Shown here: positions 19,401 through 26,514 of the stretch, piece after piece
How the letters are laid out: every line of letters begins with the position of its first letter
Numbering within the stretch: position 1 is the first letter of the stretch
Origin: Neoactinobaculum massilliense
GTDB lineage: Bacteria; Actinomycetota; Actinomycetes; Actinomycetales; Actinomycetaceae
Length of the DNA: 64,000 bases
Reading direction: 5' to 3'
Assembly: GCF_900604955.1 (NCBI RefSeq)
Contig: NZ_UWPE01000001.1
Coordinates: 372,001-436,000, forward strand
Position numbers and translations under genes: made by a program
The notes under the pieces: model-generated
What the model saw: only the letters and a program-made list of their open reading frames with translations
Databases searched by the model: none
What the model was told of the DNA's origin: nothing

Positions 19401-19890
19401 CCACGCGCGGATCGCGCAGTCGTTTGGTGCCTCGCTCATGCTCGACGGTGCGGAAATAAAGGATGAAGAATCGGCACCGCTCGCCAATGAAACACTGCTG
19501 TACGCCAATTTCCTCGCGTCGCCGTGGGCTCACGCTCGTCCGCTTGCCATCGAGCAGAGCCTCGAATTGACCGTGGAGGGCCATATTCTGCGCTGTACCC
19601 TCGACGCCGTATTTGATACCGGCTCGGATCCAACGCGGCCGGCGGTCACTATCGTCGATTGGAAAACTGGGTCTCGGCCCACCGGTGCGCGGTTGCGTGC
19701 GCGTCAACTCCAACTGGAGGTGTACCGATTAGCGTGGGCGGGTACCTCCGAGACACCGCTTGAGAACATCGGTGCCTCATTCGTGTACCTCGCAGGTGAT
19801 CGGGCGGAGGAGGTGAGTGTGAAGCGCCGTGACCGTGCGGCCATTGAGGCGGATATCCTGGATTGGATGCGCGGAGCTAGCGGCCGTTAA
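16456..19890 (+). CDS. adnB: AdnB-like helicase-nuclease subunit (lead motor)
   Basis: A 1144-residue partner of AdnA. The motor has all SF1 motifs: Walker A RAGAGSGKT (36-44), GLTFTEKAAGEL, VLLDEYQDTSPSQ, GDRNQAIYGWRGA, TVHAAKGLEWEDLV and YVAFTRPRRAL. The C-terminal nuclease has GTMLHARIAQ and IVDWKTGS (D about 1068). Both motor and nuclease look intact, so this should be the main translocase of the heterodimer, as reported for mycobacterial AdnB. The ATG overlaps the adnA stop in ATGA; an in-frame GTG lies 12 nt upstream. The gene ends 4 nt before the convergent phosphotransferase gene. Confidence 0.92.
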   Translation: MSYESVMATLAGRGGFMPTEEQRAVIISDAPAILVRAGAGSGKTATMTQRVAYHVAEGHVAPEEVLGLTFTEKAAGELSDRVGRALDMLGIGGDLHRPTISTYNAFAAGIVRDYGIIVGANPTARLITDGERHQLMEHVVENLPRTAQFAALEQWAPSTTVDRALNLVAVIVDNGVSIDELRSFQDAELAALERLAAGPAVRKNKDGEEAAQGWKVLVKDAIRGTDMAAGRALVEVVRSYLDAKRDEGVMEFADQVLIASRVIERSPAVAADIRSRYRLVLLDEYQDTSPSQAQMLMGALAQDPAGVPDAMANWRSICAVGDRNQAIYGWRGAGAGALDDFRTGAARIFGMSAVEELTLSTSFRNDQAVLAAGNAVAERTDAVVLRPRPGAGPGRVLDLTTVLADESYTALARLAGRVYADAEDTRAHQQRDHEIWELGGREGPEPAVRGGAEIAILIRKRTHLARIVAALEAEPSTRDYFEVSGGQPLLDQPEIVTILAGLGVAVDPNRNDLLMRLLVAWNIGVADMRGLREWSRQYAKKELAQMRGGKWLDARDETNLIEALGAISESPAELFSPEGRRRLHYLADILVQLRALLDVPFAEAVASAARILGQDLAAATRTTGSQRVQTSIAMLISMARDYQLSHPSATLADLLAWLEAVDESERGGKEGAAGDDALAETDVSTEVNPGTIQIMTVHAAKGLEWEDLVIVPDLTTRGFAATRKEYWPKKPGVLPYPLRADAEHLSSFRFADQADPASASVAALSFVEETDDEAAAEERRVAYVAFTRPRRALALVSYLYDSPDKARAGLAAMKSGASKQVRLDPSPYLTMVREAAARDGWEVVSGAAVLGEHPAGIHWVDASGPTEADIEDAVQPFPVIDPDSVVDPFTVPGVRRWPQDVKRSLPMERALTVATPAELFDRARDLAETEMAARLAPPAVDMPYYTATDLVHLAEQGKAYRRQLLRPIPREPSRAARVGTMLHARIAQSFGASLMLDGAEIKDEESAPLANETLLYANFLASPWAHARPLAIEQSLELTVEGHILRCTLDAVFDTGSDPTRPAVTIVDWKTGSRPTGARLRARQLQLEVYRLAWAGTSETPLENIGASFVYLAGDRAEEVSVKRRDRAAIEADILDWMRGASGR

Positions 19891-19904
19891 GGAGCTAGCG
19901 GCCG
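19873..19904. repeat. 14-bp direct repeat spanning two convergent stop codons
   Basis: GGAGCTAGCGGCCG occurs at 19873-19886 and again at 19891-19904. The first copy gives the end of adnB (ASGR then TAA). The second, read on the minus strand, gives the SGR-TAG end of the phosphotransferase gene. Confidence 0.7.
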
Positions 19905-21097
19905 CTGAGAAAATCGGGGGCTTCACCGCGTACGTCGCCGTCGGTACCACCCGTATTCGTTCCGGCCGTGTCTTTATCTACCCGGTCGGGACCGGCAGGA
20001 TGGGGCGCGGCATCGGGAGCGGATGAGGCATTCGGATCTACTACCTCACCGTCTACGACGGGTACCACCGCCGGACCGGAGACTTCGGCGTCGTCGAGAA
20101 TGCTGACGGGCGTGGCCGACGACTCCTTGATTGGTGAACCCACGGGCATTTCGGGCGTATCAACGGGTACGACGGGCGTAATAGGGGTGGTCTCGTCCTC
20201 GCGCACGTGATCCGCGAGGTCGCCCAGCATCTGGATGCCATCATTCCGGATGGCGTCGTTTCCGGTGGTAACACCGTGCATAAGCCAGCGGAGCACGGAC
20301 AGTTCGGAGGCGAAAAGGATGCGGCGAAAATCGCCCTCGGAGAGATCGATGCTGCGCGTGTTTTCGTAGGAGGCCACGATCGCGTCCCATGCGGCGGGCT
20401 CCAGGTAAAGAAGCGGGGCCAGATCTCGAGCCGGATCGCCCACATGTGCCTCCCCAAAGCCCAGCACCGTTGCGATGGTGCCGTGGGACCAGAGGAAGTT
20501 CTCACCGGCCACATCCCCGTGTACGACGACGGGCGTGAACTGCCAGAGGGCGTCGTCGGCAAGGAGGCGCTCCCAGCGGCGGCGCAAAATTGCGGGCACA
20601 TCGCCCGTGGCGGCACCGTTACTTACTTCGGCTGCTGTGCGCTCCCGCAGCTCCTTCACCGTGTAGGAGGGTAGGCCAGCCTCCTCGATGGTGTCCGGTG
20701 GTAGCAGGTGAATGGCGGCCAGTGCGCGGCCAAACTCACGAGCCTGTGCCTCGGTCAGCTCCTCAAGCGGAGCGGCCTTGCCAAATGGTTCCGGGTACAC
20801 CACGGCCCGGCCCGCACCCTCCACATCCGCAGAGCCGGCGGGGCGCATGATGTCGAACGGGAGGTTCCCGGCCCGCAGCTGGGTGAGTAGTGCGGGCGCC
20901 AGGGCCGCTTCCGCCTCGAGAATGGTGGCAGCACCGGCGTTGCGCGGTACTTTGACCATCCAGTGCCGGCCCCGGGAATCGAGCACGCACCCGGACACAA
21001 AATCCTCCGTGCGCACAAACGGTGGGCGCGTGGCGACCACGTCGACGTCTAGCGCATCGACGGCGACAGCAGCGAGATAGAGCGGGGTACGAATCAC
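19895..21097 (-). CDS. Aminoglycoside/macrolide-phosphotransferase-fold protein
   Basis: A 400-residue protein with a protein-kinase-like APH fold. The ATP-binding Lys is in HWMVKVPRNAG (about 48) and the catalytic loop is VVHGDVAGENFLW (about 190-202). The following metal-binding motif, normally IDWxDAxxGDP, reads VLGFGEAHVGDPARDL, so the first Asp is Gly. About 110 C-terminal residues are Pro/Thr/Asp-rich and probably disordered. No resistance function should be assumed. The GTG start has both GGAGGG and a TAGGTT -10 box 6 nt upstream. Confidence 0.8.
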   Translation of the reverse strand: MIRTPLYLAAVAVDALDVDVVATRPPFVRTEDFVSGCVLDSRGRHWMVKVPRNAGAATILEAEAALAPALLTQLRAGNLPFDIMRPAGSADVEGAGRAVVYPEPFGKAAPLEELTEAQAREFGRALAAIHLLPPDTIEEAGLPSYTVKELRERTAAEVSNGAATGDVPAILRRRWERLLADDALWQFTPVVVHGDVAGENFLWSHGTIATVLGFGEAHVGDPARDLAPLLYLEPAAWDAIVASYENTRSIDLSEGDFRRILFASELSVLRWLMHGVTTGNDAIRNDGIQMLGDLADHVREDETTPITPVVPVDTPEMPVGSPIKESSATPVSILDDAEVSGPAVVPVVDGEVVDPNASSAPDAAPHPAGPDRVDKDTAGTNTGGTDGDVRGEAPDFLSGR

Positions 21098-21103
21098 CCC
21101 TCC

Positions 21104-21109
21104 AACCTA
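21104..21109 (-). promoter_or_regulatory. -10 box TAGGTT before the phosphotransferase gene
   Basis: On the minus strand TAGGTT is followed by GGAGGG and the GTG start. The 6-nt gap fits a leaderless transcript. Confidence 0.45.
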
Positions 21110-21433
21110 CCTAATTCTTGGCGAGGCAGTGGTTTCGCCATCGTCATAGGGCGCTCGCGTCCGGTGCCTATTCGTCTCGATGTCCGATCCGTGGATGATC
21201 ATGCCCTGCCTGGCCGGGTGGATGCTGGCCTGGGTGGGCGGCGAGGAGGCTGTCGGCCGGGGCGAAGTGTACCTCCACGGCATATACGGGAGATGTCCGG
21301 GCCCCGAAATCTGTGCATATCTTTCGGCTTTTGTGTGCCGACAGGGATCGATACGGGGCTTTTCCACAGGCTGTGGGCGAGGCCTGCGGAGGAGGCGACC
21401 GCCACCGTAGCCTCAACCACGGAGGTGAGAGTC
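21110..21433. other. Promoter region of the Tad operon
   Basis: About 325 nt with no credible gene. It contains a 13-nt inverted repeat CCACAGGCTGTGG at 21365-21377 preceded by TTTT, a possible protein-binding site, and the GGAGGTGAG ribosome site (21421-21429) of the first Tad gene. Confidence 0.45.
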
Positions 21434-22753
21434 ATGGCATCGGTACGCGAATTGGTTGAGCAGAACGTGCGTGCGAGCGTCCGCGGCCGTGCGATAGATG
21501 TCACGGCGCCGGGCGCGCTTGACCGTCTTATTGCGGGGGCAATCGCGGACTATGAAGCCGATTCGATTCGGCTCGGTACGGCTCCTGTTGACGACGCCGA
21601 AGCGCTCGCTCGTTCCGTCCACGCGTCGGTTGCGGGCTACGGGGTGCTGCAACCGCTATTTGATGATCCGGAGGTAGAGGAGATCTGGATCAATGAGCCC
21701 ACGAAGGTATTCGTATCACGTGGAGGCAGGGCTGAACTGACCAACGTGCTACTCACGGACGGGGAGGTGGAGGACCTGGTGGAGCGCATGCTCCGGGTAT
21801 CTGGCCGCCGCCTGGATCGCTCCACTCCGTTTGTGGATGCCTCACTGGCGGGAGGCGAGCGCCTTCATGTGGTGATTCCCGATATCACGCGCACACATTG
21901 GGCGGTGAATATTCGCAAGTATCTGGTGAAGGCGCGCGGCCTTGATGAACTGGTGAGAGCTGGCACGCTCACCAGCGAGGCAGCAGACTTTCTTGCTACT
22001 TCCGTCCGGGCCGGTTTGAACATTCTGGTGTCCGGCGCCACCGGTGCGGGAAAGACCACGCTCCTGCGGGCACTGCTTGGCTCCTCGCTGGCCACGGACC
22101 GCATTGTCACCTGTGAGGAAGTATTCGAACTGTGCCTGGAGGGGCGGGATGTCGTGGCGCTTCAAACCCGCCCGCCATCGATCGAAGGGCGCGGCGAGGT
22201 TACCCTCCGTATGCTGGTGCGGGAAACACTGCGTATGCGGCCCGATCGGTTGGTCATCGGCGAGGTACGTGGGGCCGAGGCACTTGATCTTCTTATTGCA
22301 CTCAATGCTGGTGTTCCGGGCGCCTGTACCATCCACGCGAACTCCGCGAGAGATGCCATATCAAAGCTCGCCACTCTGCCGTTGCTGGCCGGCACCAATG
22401 TCTCGTCGAGTTTTGTCACGCCCACGGTGGCTGCCTCCGTTGATCTGGTGGTGCATATGGATCGCACCTCGCGGGGCAGGCGTCAGGTAGCGGAGATTCT
22501 TGGCGTGTCGGGGCGGATTGAGGCTGGGCGCATCGAAGCTGCGCCTATTTTTATCCGTGAGAACGGCGCCCTACGGCGTCACATTGGGGAGCTTCCGCGG
22601 CCCGAAAAGTTCGCTCGCGCCGGTATATCGCCAGGAGCTCTCAGATCCTCAAGCACTGGCACATCGGCTTTCAGGGGCGCTTCCTCCGGTTTGGTGGACC
22701 CGGCCGCGGAGAGCGGCCGCACCTCGAAAGGCGGCGGGCAATGGGATTCCTGA
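21434..22753 (+). CDS. tadA: TadA/CpaF-family secretion ATPase
   Basis: A 439-residue hexameric ATPase powering Tad (tight adherence) pilus assembly or a related secretion system. It has an N-terminal CpaF domain, then GVLQPLFDDPEVEEIWIN, Walker A SGATGAGKTTLL (about 199-210), an Asp box region EEVFELCLEGRDVV, Walker B VIGEVRGAEALDLL and the His box ACTIHANSA. The ATG has GGAGGTGAG upstream. It begins a run of seven genes with overlaps of 4-35 nt or short gaps, typical of one operon. The C-terminal 50 residues are Ser/Gly-rich and not conserved. Confidence 0.92.
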   Translation: MASVRELVEQNVRASVRGRAIDVTAPGALDRLIAGAIADYEADSIRLGTAPVDDAEALARSVHASVAGYGVLQPLFDDPEVEEIWINEPTKVFVSRGGRAELTNVLLTDGEVEDLVERMLRVSGRRLDRSTPFVDASLAGGERLHVVIPDITRTHWAVNIRKYLVKARGLDELVRAGTLTSEAADFLATSVRAGLNILVSGATGAGKTTLLRALLGSSLATDRIVTCEEVFELCLEGRDVVALQTRPPSIEGRGEVTLRMLVRETLRMRPDRLVIGEVRGAEALDLLIALNAGVPGACTIHANSARDAISKLATLPLLAGTNVSSSFVTPTVAASVDLVVHMDRTSRGRRQVAEILGVSGRIEAGRIEAAPIFIRENGALRRHIGELPRPEKFARAGISPGALRSSSTGTSAFRGASSGLVDPAAESGRTSKGGGQWDS

Positions 22754-23934
22754 TCGGTGGTGGTGTGGGCCTGGGGCTGGTGCTGATCATCGGTGTCCTC
22801 ACCGGTTGGTTAGGTGAGCCAAGCTCAAGGTGGCCTGTCCGGCGCGCCTGGCTGCATTCCCATAGGCGCGCCATCGCAGAGCTTGTGGGCGCGGCACTTG
22901 CCGGGACCATGGCGGCGGCTTTCCTCACGCACAATGGAATATTTACGGGCGTGTGCGCGCTGGGTGCCAGTCTCCTACCCGGGGCCGTGCGGCGCGGGCA
23001 GGCACAGAAGCGGCGGGAGCGAAGCCGCGAACAGTGGCCGGACGTACTGGACACGGTCGTTTCTGGTTTGCGCTCCGGCCTGGGCGTGGGGGAGGCTTTG
23101 GCTGCCGCCGGGCAGATACGTTACGGCTCCCACAGTCACACCGGGACACGCGGGCAGTTAGGTTCGCGTAGCCACCAGGGGCTCACGCCTGCCTTCGCGG
23201 ATTTTGCGCAGGAGCTCACGGCTACAGGCAATCTCAACTGTGCGCTTGATCAGCTGAAAGACGCACTATCGGATCCTCTTGCGGACAAAATTGTGGAGGC
23301 CATTCGGATGGCAGCCCGTCTAGGCGGGCATGACCTAGCTCGAATCCTTGCCTCATTAGCCAGCAGCGTGCGCGCTGAGAACCGAGCGCGTGGTGAGTTG
23401 CTTGCCCGTCAATCCTGGACCGTCAATGGTGCGCGGATTGCCGCTCTAGCGCCGTGGCTGGTGCTGGCCCTGCTCTCCACGCGTCCGGGCACCATCGAGG
23501 CCTATCGCTCCGGTATGGGCACCATGGTTTTGCTGAGCGGGCTTCTGGCTACGGTGGTGGCCTACGTACTTATGCTGCGCCTTGGGCGCCTGCCGGAAGT
23601 GGCGCGTTCCCTCGCTCGGCCGCGTAAACGGACGGAGCAGGTGAACTCCTCACCAGCATCTAAACGCGCACTAGCACCCGGTATCCCGACAGATCGCGAT
23701 GTCGCAGCGGTGGTGCGGGGCGCCAATTCCCTTCCCAAACCATCGCCGCGGCGCGGGGGTATTTTCCGGTCTGGTGGGCTCCTTCGGTCTGGTGGTCTCC
23801 TACGGTTTGGGGGTCGCTGCTGGCCTGGCGGTCTCCTTTTTGGTGGTCGTCGCCGGCCCGGCAGTGAGGGCAGCCCGTCCCCGCGCAGTGGCCCCACAGC
23901 AAGACCGCTCGGAGGTGAACCATGGGCGCTCTAG
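22741..23934 (+). CDS. tadB: TadB-like type II secretion F-domain membrane protein
   Basis: A 397-residue inner-membrane platform protein. Membrane helices lie at about 3-20 and 40-65. The T2SF domain spans about 95-250 (RSGLGVGEALAAAGQ, LGGHDLARILASLAS), and two helices follow at about 240-290. The family normally ends near there, but this frame goes on for about 100 residues with an odd Gly/Arg repeat (GGIFRSGGLLRSGGLLRFGG). In the +1 frame the same DNA reads as a hydrophobic segment (see findings), so a frameshift near 23690-23760 is possible. It overlaps tadA by 13 nt and tadC by 13 nt. Confidence 0.85.
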   Translation: MGFLIGGGVGLGLVLIIGVLTGWLGEPSSRWPVRRAWLHSHRRAIAELVGAALAGTMAAAFLTHNGIFTGVCALGASLLPGAVRRGQAQKRRERSREQWPDVLDTVVSGLRSGLGVGEALAAAGQIRYGSHSHTGTRGQLGSRSHQGLTPAFADFAQELTATGNLNCALDQLKDALSDPLADKIVEAIRMAARLGGHDLARILASLASSVRAENRARGELLARQSWTVNGARIAALAPWLVLALLSTRPGTIEAYRSGMGTMVLLSGLLATVVAYVLMLRLGRLPEVARSLARPRKRTEQVNSSPASKRALAPGIPTDRDVAAVVRGANSLPKPSPRRGGIFRSGGLLRSGGLLRFGGRCWPGGLLFGGRRRPGSEGSPSPRSGPTARPLGGEPWAL

Positions 23935-24779
23935 TTGGCGGATGCCTGGCCCTTGGCGCGGTGCTACTCGGGATATGGCTGGCAAATCCGCGTCCTTCAA
24001 TCGCCAGGCGCGTTCTCCCGTACATGGATGAGGGCTGGAGTCCACGATCCAGGCACGGGTGGGTACGTCGGGTGGTCGCCTTCCTCGGTGCACTGGGCTC
24101 CACCACGGCGTCGGTACGGGCGCGTGTCACCTTGCTGGGCAGCACGGTGGCAGATTTCCGCGCCAAGCAACTGCGATGGGCGCTGCTCAGCGGACTGCTC
24201 GGGGCCCTGCTAGTGCTGGTTAGTCTGCCGCGGGGCTTCAGCCTCGGCGTGGCACTTCTGCTGCCTGCTGCCGGGATGCTCGGTGGTGCAATAGCGGCGG
24301 ATTCTTGGCTCACCCGGGCAGCATCGGCGCATCGCTCTCGCGTGGTCCAGGAGCTGCCGGACGCCGTGGATCTGCTTGCCCTCGGGGTAGGCGCAGGTGC
24401 CAGCATCCTGGGCTCTCTTGAACAGGTGGCTAACGTGGGCAGCGGTGTACTCGGCGAGGATTTGCGCCGGTTGGTAGCTGACGTCAACTCTGGTACGCCC
24501 CTGCGGGAAGCGCTGGAGTCCTTTGCACGACGCGTTGATGTGACGCCCGTGGACCGACTCGTGGAGGCTCTCATCACCGCGCTTGACCGCGGCACGCCGC
24601 TCGTCACGGTGCTGGAGGACCAGGCGGCAGATTCCCGAGATCTTGCCCGGCGTGAGTTGCTAGAGCGCGGCGGGAAGCAGGAGGTCGCCATGATGGTTCC
24701 GGTCATCTTTATCGTGCTTCCCATCACCGTCGTGTTCACGTTTTACCCGGCACTGATGCAACTGACTTTCCTCACATGA
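23922..24779 (+). CDS. tadC: TadC-like type II secretion F-domain membrane protein
   Basis: A 285-residue second platform protein of the Tad machine. It has an N-terminal helix (MGALVGGCLALGAVLLGIWL), a basic loop, two helices at about 85-125, a T2SF domain (about 140-250: LPDAVDLLALGVGAGASILG, SGTPLREALESFARR) and a C-terminal helix VPVIFIVLPITVVFTFYPAL. TadB and TadC normally work together under TadA. Its stop overlaps a downstream ATG (ATGA), which may be only a coupling start for the next small gene. Confidence 0.9.
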   Translation: MGALVGGCLALGAVLLGIWLANPRPSIARRVLPYMDEGWSPRSRHGWVRRVVAFLGALGSTTASVRARVTLLGSTVADFRAKQLRWALLSGLLGALLVLVSLPRGFSLGVALLLPAAGMLGGAIAADSWLTRAASAHRSRVVQELPDAVDLLALGVGAGASILGSLEQVANVGSGVLGEDLRRLVADVNSGTPLREALESFARRVDVTPVDRLVEALITALDRGTPLVTVLEDQAADSRDLARRELLERGGKQEVAMMVPVIFIVLPITVVFTFYPALMQLTFLT

Positions 24780-24820
24780 TTCGCACGAATCAACAATTCA
24801 TTTCCACAGAAAGGTCACTC

Positions 24821-25108
24821 ATGTTCGTCTTCACGTCTTGGCTGCGCACTCTTATTAGCGCCCCCACTCGTTTTCGTACCCGTCTCGCCGCCCGGAGCGT
24901 TTGGGCCACAGGGCTCACCTCCGCGAGCGCCAGCATGGTCCCGGCCGATTACATGGATAGTGGATCGGAGCGCGGAGATGTGCCGGGATGGGTGCTGGTC
25001 ACACTCATGACGGTTGGATTGGTCATTGCCATCTGGGCGGTAGCCGGCCCGGCACTGGTTGATCTGTTCAACACCGCCATTGATCGCATCACGAGTTTCG
25101 CGGGTTAG
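24821..25108 (+). CDS. Small Tad-locus membrane protein, candidate pilin
   Basis: A 95-residue protein with an Arg-rich N terminus and one hydrophobic helix (about 57-80, GWVLVTLMTVGLVIAIWAVA), followed by a short amphipathic end. Its size and place, between tadC and tadE, are those of a Flp pilin. It lacks the classic Flp cleavage context with Glu at position +5, so a Flp identity is only inferred. I chose ATG 24821 with AGAAAGG 6 nt upstream; an earlier ATG at 24776 overlaps the tadC stop and would add 15 residues. Confidence 0.7.
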   Translation: MFVFTSWLRTLISAPTRFRTRLAARSVWATGLTSASASMVPADYMDSGSERGDVPGWVLVTLMTVGLVIAIWAVAGPALVDLFNTAIDRITSFAG

Positions 25109-25326
25109 GCATGTCCGCCAGGCAAGAAGTAAAGCTGCGCCGAGGGCACTCGGTGTCGCGTTGGTACGACGGCGGGCCGTGGTGGTGCCACTGTCGGTTG
25201 CCGCGGCGCCTCGGTGGGTTGCGCTGTCGGCGGGTCGATTCGGTCCCGCGCCGCCGTAAGTCTGGGCTGCGTCAGGATTCGTTGTCGCCGGCAGTAGTTG
25301 AACCCACGTTGTTGCGTAAAGCAGCC

Positions 25327-25704
25327 ATGCCATCGCGCGAAAAGGGAAGCGCGATCGTGGAATTTGTTCTGGTGGTGCCGCTGGTAATCCTTGTGGTTAT
25401 CCTCTGTTTTGCCATGGCCGGCGCGGTGGCAGCGCACACGGCCGTTAATGATGCCGCGCTCACGGGCGCGCGTTCTTTTGCTATGACGGGCAGCGTCCAC
25501 GCTGCGCAGGATGCTGCCACCACGGAGGTAAGCCGCTCGCTACCCGGTGCGGCGGTCACAACGGCTTTGCGCCGTAGTTCGTGCGGGGCTGTGACGTGCG
25601 CGGAGATGCAGCTGACGGCTCGCGTCACGCTGATGGGCGGATATACGCGTGAGGTGAAGGGGGTTGCCCATGTTCCCGCGGAAACGGACATCCAGGGAGA
25701 ATAA
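25327..25704 (+). CDS. TadE-like minor pilin
   Basis: A 125-residue TadE-family protein. After a short basic leader it has the TadE signature GSAIVEFVLVVPLVILVVILCF (Glu at +5 of the helix), then an extracytoplasmic domain with a Cys pair (SSCGAVTCAEM). The family makes pilin-like pseudopilins for the Tad apparatus. The start is uncertain: the frame is open from an ATG at 25111, but those 72 residues are Arg/Trp/Cys-rich and unlike TadE leaders, while ATG 25327 has no clear ribosome site. Confidence 0.75.
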   Translation: MPSREKGSAIVEFVLVVPLVILVVILCFAMAGAVAAHTAVNDAALTGARSFAMTGSVHAAQDAATTEVSRSLPGAAVTTALRRSSCGAVTCAEMQLTARVTLMGGYTREVKGVAHVPAETDIQGE

Positions 25705-26101
25705 CTCGGAGAACGGCAATGCTGTGGTGGAGTTCATTGGCGTGCTGATTGTGCTGTTCGTGCCACTCATGATTGCGGTGGTGGACATGGCCGTGGTGTT
25801 GGATGCAAGGGCGGCGGCCACCTCGGCGGCGAGGGATGCCGGTCGCGTGTACGTGCGTGCCGCATCAGACGCGCAGGGGAGAGATTCTGCTCGCCTGACT
25901 GCGCACCTGGTGCTCAGCGATCGCGGTATCGGGAGTGGGCCGGTGACGTTCACCTGCCGCACTCGGCCGTGCCTGAGTCCCGGGAATCGTGTCATGGTTA
26001 CCGTTGAGGCGCACGCGCCGCTCCCGTACCTGGGCCGCACGGTGGCCGTGACCGGGCACGTCATATATACCGTTGATCTTTACCGTGAGGTTCGGCCATG
26101 A
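25670..26101 (+). CDS. TadE/TadF-like minor pilin
   Basis: A 143-residue pseudopilin-like protein. Its basic leader (MFPRKRTSRENNSEN) precedes GNAVVEFIGVLIVLFVPLMI, with the conserved Glu at the start of the helix. It is followed by VVDMAVVLDARAAATSAARDAGR, typical of TadE/TadF, and an extracytoplasmic domain with two Cys (TFTCRTRPC). ATG 25670 has AAGGGGG upstream; a TTG two codons earlier is also possible. It overlaps the preceding gene by 35 nt and the next by 4 nt. Confidence 0.8.
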   Translation: MFPRKRTSRENNSENGNAVVEFIGVLIVLFVPLMIAVVDMAVVLDARAAATSAARDAGRVYVRAASDAQGRDSARLTAHLVLSDRGIGSGPVTFTCRTRPCLSPGNRVMVTVEAHAPLPYLGRTVAVTGHVIYTVDLYREVRP

Positions 26102-26505
26102 CCCGTCGCGCGCACGCTGCCACTCACCCTGCATCGGAGCGCGGAAACATCACCGTGTTCGGACTGGGCGTGTGGCTGATTGCGGTAGCTATGCTGCTCG
26201 GCATGATCATGCTTGGCACCGTTTACCTTGAGCGGCGCACGCTTCAGGCGGAGGCGGATTCTGTGGCCCTTGCGGTGGCGCAGCAGGTGGATGACGCCGC
26301 CTACTACGGAGGAGGCGCCCTCGCTCCGTCGTCGGCCGCGGTAGGCGAGCTCTCTCGAACGCTGGCTACGCACGCCGTCGTCGCGCCGGTGGGCGTCGAG
26401 AACGGAAGCGTGGTGGTCAGTCTGCGCGGTAATGCGCGCGTCCCGTTCCTTCACGTGGACGTGCCGGTGCGCGTGACCAGCCGGGCGCATTTGGACGTGC
26501 GGTAG
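26098..26505 (+). CDS. TadG-related / Rv3654c-like membrane protein
   Basis: A 135-residue protein with one N-terminal helix after a basic leader (ERGNITVFGLGVWLIAVAMLLGMIMLG), then the family stretch LQAEADSVALAVAQQ. This pattern is seen in the short TadG-like proteins that end actinobacterial Tad operons (the Rv3654c type). It starts in an ATGA overlap with the upstream gene. Its TAG stop is also the first half of the candidate -10 box for prfB. Confidence 0.78.
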   Translation: MTRRAHAATHPASERGNITVFGLGVWLIAVAMLLGMIMLGTVYLERRTLQAEADSVALAVAQQVDDAAYYGGGALAPSSAAVGELSRTLATHAVVAPVGVENGSVVVSLRGNARVPFLHVDVPVRVTSRAHLDVR

Positions 26506-26508
26506 CCT
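26503..26508 (+). promoter_or_regulatory. -10 box TAGCCT of a leaderless prfB, overlapping a stop codon
   Basis: TAGCCT, 6 nt, then the prfB GTG. The TAG of the hexamer is the stop codon of the last Tad gene. Confidence 0.45.
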
Positions 26509-26514
26509 GGCGGG

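Noticed and set aside
21361-21377. TTTTCCACA resembling a DnaA box, next to CCACAGGCTGTGG
   Set aside because: One imperfect box with no cluster and no replication genes nearby; not an origin.
23660-24739. Antisense frame of about 359 codons opposite tadB and tadC
   Set aside because: Ser/Arg/Thr-rich mirror of the Tad genes with no motif.
25111-25326. A 72-residue N-terminal extension of the first TadE-like protein
   Set aside because: The frame is open but the residues are Arg/Trp/Cys-rich and do not look like a TadE leader; kept only as an alternative.
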